From Fimbriimonadales bacterium (GTDB taxonomy: Bacteria; Armatimonadota; Fimbriimonadia; Fimbriimonadales; GBS-DC): a stretch of 6,977 nt of DNA. Positions 5,466 through 6,977 of this stretch are shown here, in pieces. The DNA is taken from contig JANXCK010000159.1 of assembly GCA_025060055.1 (NCBI GenBank), positions 1-6,977 of the forward strand, given 5' to 3'. Below the pieces are notes generated by a model. That model did not search any database. It was not told where the DNA came from and worked only from the letters and a program-made list of their open reading frames with translations. Every line of letters begins with the position of its first letter. Positions within the stretch are counted from its first letter, which is position 1. The translations under genes and the position numbers were made by a program.

Positions 5466-6911
5466 ATGAAAACGACCGTTGTTTGGTTCCATAACGACTT
5501 GCGTTTAGCGGATAACCCTGCGCTTTTCGAAGCGGCGCAGCGCGGCGCGGTGGTTCCCGTATACATCTACGCCCCCGAAGAGCAAGGCAAGCGTGCGCCA
5601 GGCGGGGCACGCCAGTGGTGGCTCCATCACTCCTTGCAAGCGCTCGACGAGTCGCTCCAGCAGCGCGGGCTGCACCTGATTATTCGTCGCGCTCCTAAGA
5701 GCCTGCCTGTGCTGGAGCAGATTTTGACCGAGACGGGTGCGGACGCGCTTTATTGGAACATCCGCTACGAGCCGCAGCTGTGGGAGCGCGATGAGCGTGT
5801 GCGCAAAACCTTCCAGCAACGCGGCATCGAAGTGCGCGAGTTCCCCAGCTATCTGCTGCATGACCCCAACGCCGTTCGCACCGACTCAGGGCAGCCGTAT
5901 GGGGTGTTCACGCCATTTTGGAAGCGGCTGCTGCAGGTGGTGCGCGTTCCTGAGCCGTTGCCTGAGCCTGCGTCGCTGCACGCGCCCGAACGGTTGCCCG
6001 AATCGGAGCCACTATCGACGCTGGAGCTGCTGCCGAAGGTCGACTGGGCAGCGGGTTTCCGCGCAACATGGCAGGTGGGCGAGCAGGCGGCGCACCGACG
6101 GCTGGAGTGGTTCCTGCGCCACGCGGTGGAAGAGTATCACGCGCTGCGCGACCGACCCGATTTGGATGCTACCTCGCGCCTCTCACCGCACCTGCATCAC
6201 GGCGAAATCACCCCACGCCAAATCTGGCATGCGACCCTGTGTCACAGCAAAGGGAAGTGGACAAAAGGCGTGGAGCATTTCCTGCGCGAGGTTGGTTGGC
6301 GCGAGTTCGGCTATCACATCCTGTATCACCACCCCTACACGCAAGAACGCGCCTTGCGCCGCGAGTTCGAAACCTTCCCGTGGACAGAGGTCGAGACCCC
6401 CGCTTACAAGGCGTGGACGAAAGGACGCACGGGCATCCCGATGGTCGACGCGGGCATGCGGCAGCTGTGGCGCATTGGCTGGATGCACAACCGCACGCGC
6501 ATGATCGTTGCCTCGTGGCTAACGAAAAACTTGCTCATCCACTGGCGTCTTGGCGAAGCGTGGTTCTGGGACACCTTAGTCGACGCAGACCCCGCCAGCA
6601 ATGTGTTGGGCTGGCAGTGGACGGCGGGCTGCGGGGCGGACGCTGCGCCGTACTTTCGGATTTTTAACCCTGTGATTCAGGGGCGCAAGTTCGATCCCGA
6701 AGGCGCGTATGTGCGTCAGTGGGTTCCTGAACTGGCGAGCATGCCCAACGAATACATCCACGCGCCGTGGGAAGCGCCCGCCAGCGTACTCAAACAGGCG
6801 GGCGTGGAGCTGGGCAAAACCTACCCCTACCCGCAAGAGCCTTTAGACAAAAGCCGCGACCGCGCCTTAGAGATGCTGGAGCGCTGGGCGAAGCCGCGCG
6901 GAAGCGGTTAG
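5466..6911 (+). CDS. phr: Deoxyribodipyrimidine photolyase, class I type
   Basis: The enzyme uses blue light and reduced FAD to split cyclobutane pyrimidine dimers in UV-damaged DNA. Length (481 aa) fits class I photolyases. Residues 1 to about 150 form the antenna-binding alpha/beta domain (start KTTVVWFHNDLRLADNPAL). The helical FAD domain covers about 205-470: TSRLSPHLHHGEI (236-248), WREF with the substrate-contacting Glu280, TGIPMVDAGMRQLWRIGWMH (322-341), and DADPASNVLGWQW (373-385). Asn379 aligns with E. coli Asn378 near FAD N5, and Trp383 with E. coli Trp382, the first of the electron-transfer tryptophans. The tail APYFRIFNP (394-402) is typical. The antenna cofactor (MTHF or deazaflavin) cannot be told by eye, and a cryptochrome-like role cannot be fully excluded, but photolyase is the better call. 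Confidence 0.94.
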   Translation: MKTTVVWFHNDLRLADNPALFEAAQRGAVVPVYIYAPEEQGKRAPGGARQWWLHHSLQALDESLQQRGLHLIIRRAPKSLPVLEQILTETGADALYWNIRYEPQLWERDERVRKTFQQRGIEVREFPSYLLHDPNAVRTDSGQPYGVFTPFWKRLLQVVRVPEPLPEPASLHAPERLPESEPLSTLELLPKVDWAAGFRATWQVGEQAAHRRLEWFLRHAVEEYHALRDRPDLDATSRLSPHLHHGEITPRQIWHATLCHSKGKWTKGVEHFLREVGWREFGYHILYHHPYTQERALRREFETFPWTEVETPAYKAWTKGRTGIPMVDAGMRQLWRIGWMHNRTRMIVASWLTKNLLIHWRLGEAWFWDTLVDADPASNVLGWQWTAGCGADAAPYFRIFNPVIQGRKFDPEGAYVRQWVPELASMPNEYIHAPWEAPASVLKQAGVELGKTYPYPQEPLDKSRDRALEMLERWAKPRGSG

Positions 6912-6977
6912 CCGCGCTGGTCTAACGGCACGAACGGCACATCGCGCGGACCGCTGTAGTCGCTGCGCGGGCGAATC
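6908..6977 (-). CDS. C-terminal end of a gene, probably citrate synthase (cut by window edge)
   Basis: The minus-strand frame open from the window edge encodes a 22-residue tail ending in TAA (6908-6910). It contains IRPRSDYSGP and, three residues on, PFVPLDQRG. Many bacterial citrate synthases end in a similar pattern (RPR-x-x-Y-x-GP, then a VP-(I/L)-(E/D)-x-R end), so this is probably the enzyme that condenses acetyl-CoA and oxaloacetate in the TCA cycle. The catalytic residues are outside the window, so the call rests on the tail alone. Its stop codon overlaps the photolyase stop tail to tail. Confidence 0.6.
   Translation of the reverse strand, partial: IRPRSDYSGPRDVPFVPLDQRG

Overview
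The window is gene-dense, GC-rich bacterial chromosomal DNA with no RNA gene, insertion sequence or CRISPR array. It holds five complete genes and two genes cut by the window edges. Strong AGGAGG-type ribosome binding sites and a type IV pilus retraction/platform pair point to a free-living, surface-active bacterium. The cluster of GGACA-N4-TGTCC hairpins and the sigma-factor/GGDEF fusion remind me of Armatimonadota-like (Fimbriimonadales-type) or other deep-branching environmental bacteria. That placement is a low-confidence inference from memory, not something the sequence proves.

Layout: (1) 1-414, minus strand: N-terminal 138 codons of an ABC-2 type transporter ATPase, with a good promoter and RBS behind it. 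(2) 415-578: divergent intergenic region. (3) 579-4441, plus strand: pilT (retraction ATPase), pilC (inner-membrane platform), then a cluster of five small hairpins (2993-3119), then a gene fusing a sigma-70 factor of the SigB/SigF type to a degenerate GGDEF domain. (4) 4442-4544: short convergent gap. (5) 4545-5336, minus strand: thiD (hydroxymethylpyrimidine/phosphomethylpyrimidine kinase). (6) 5337-5465: divergent gap carrying a possible promoter and a structured leader. (7) 5466-6911, plus strand: class I-type DNA photolyase. (8) 6908-6977, minus strand: the last 22 codons of a gene whose tail looks like citrate synthase; its stop codon overlaps the photolyase stop.

The most interesting part is the third gene of the pil cluster. 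Its N-terminal half has the sigma region 2, 3 and 4 signatures. Its C-terminal half is a GGDEF fold whose active-site motif has become GHAAL, while an RxxD motif (the inhibitory site that binds cyclic-di-GMP in many GGDEF proteins) sits at the canonical spacing. It is therefore a candidate cyclic-di-GMP-responsive, or otherwise ligand-gated, sigma factor encoded directly behind pilus motility genes. ThiD and photolyase are ordinary housekeeping and repair genes and show no functional link to the pil cluster.
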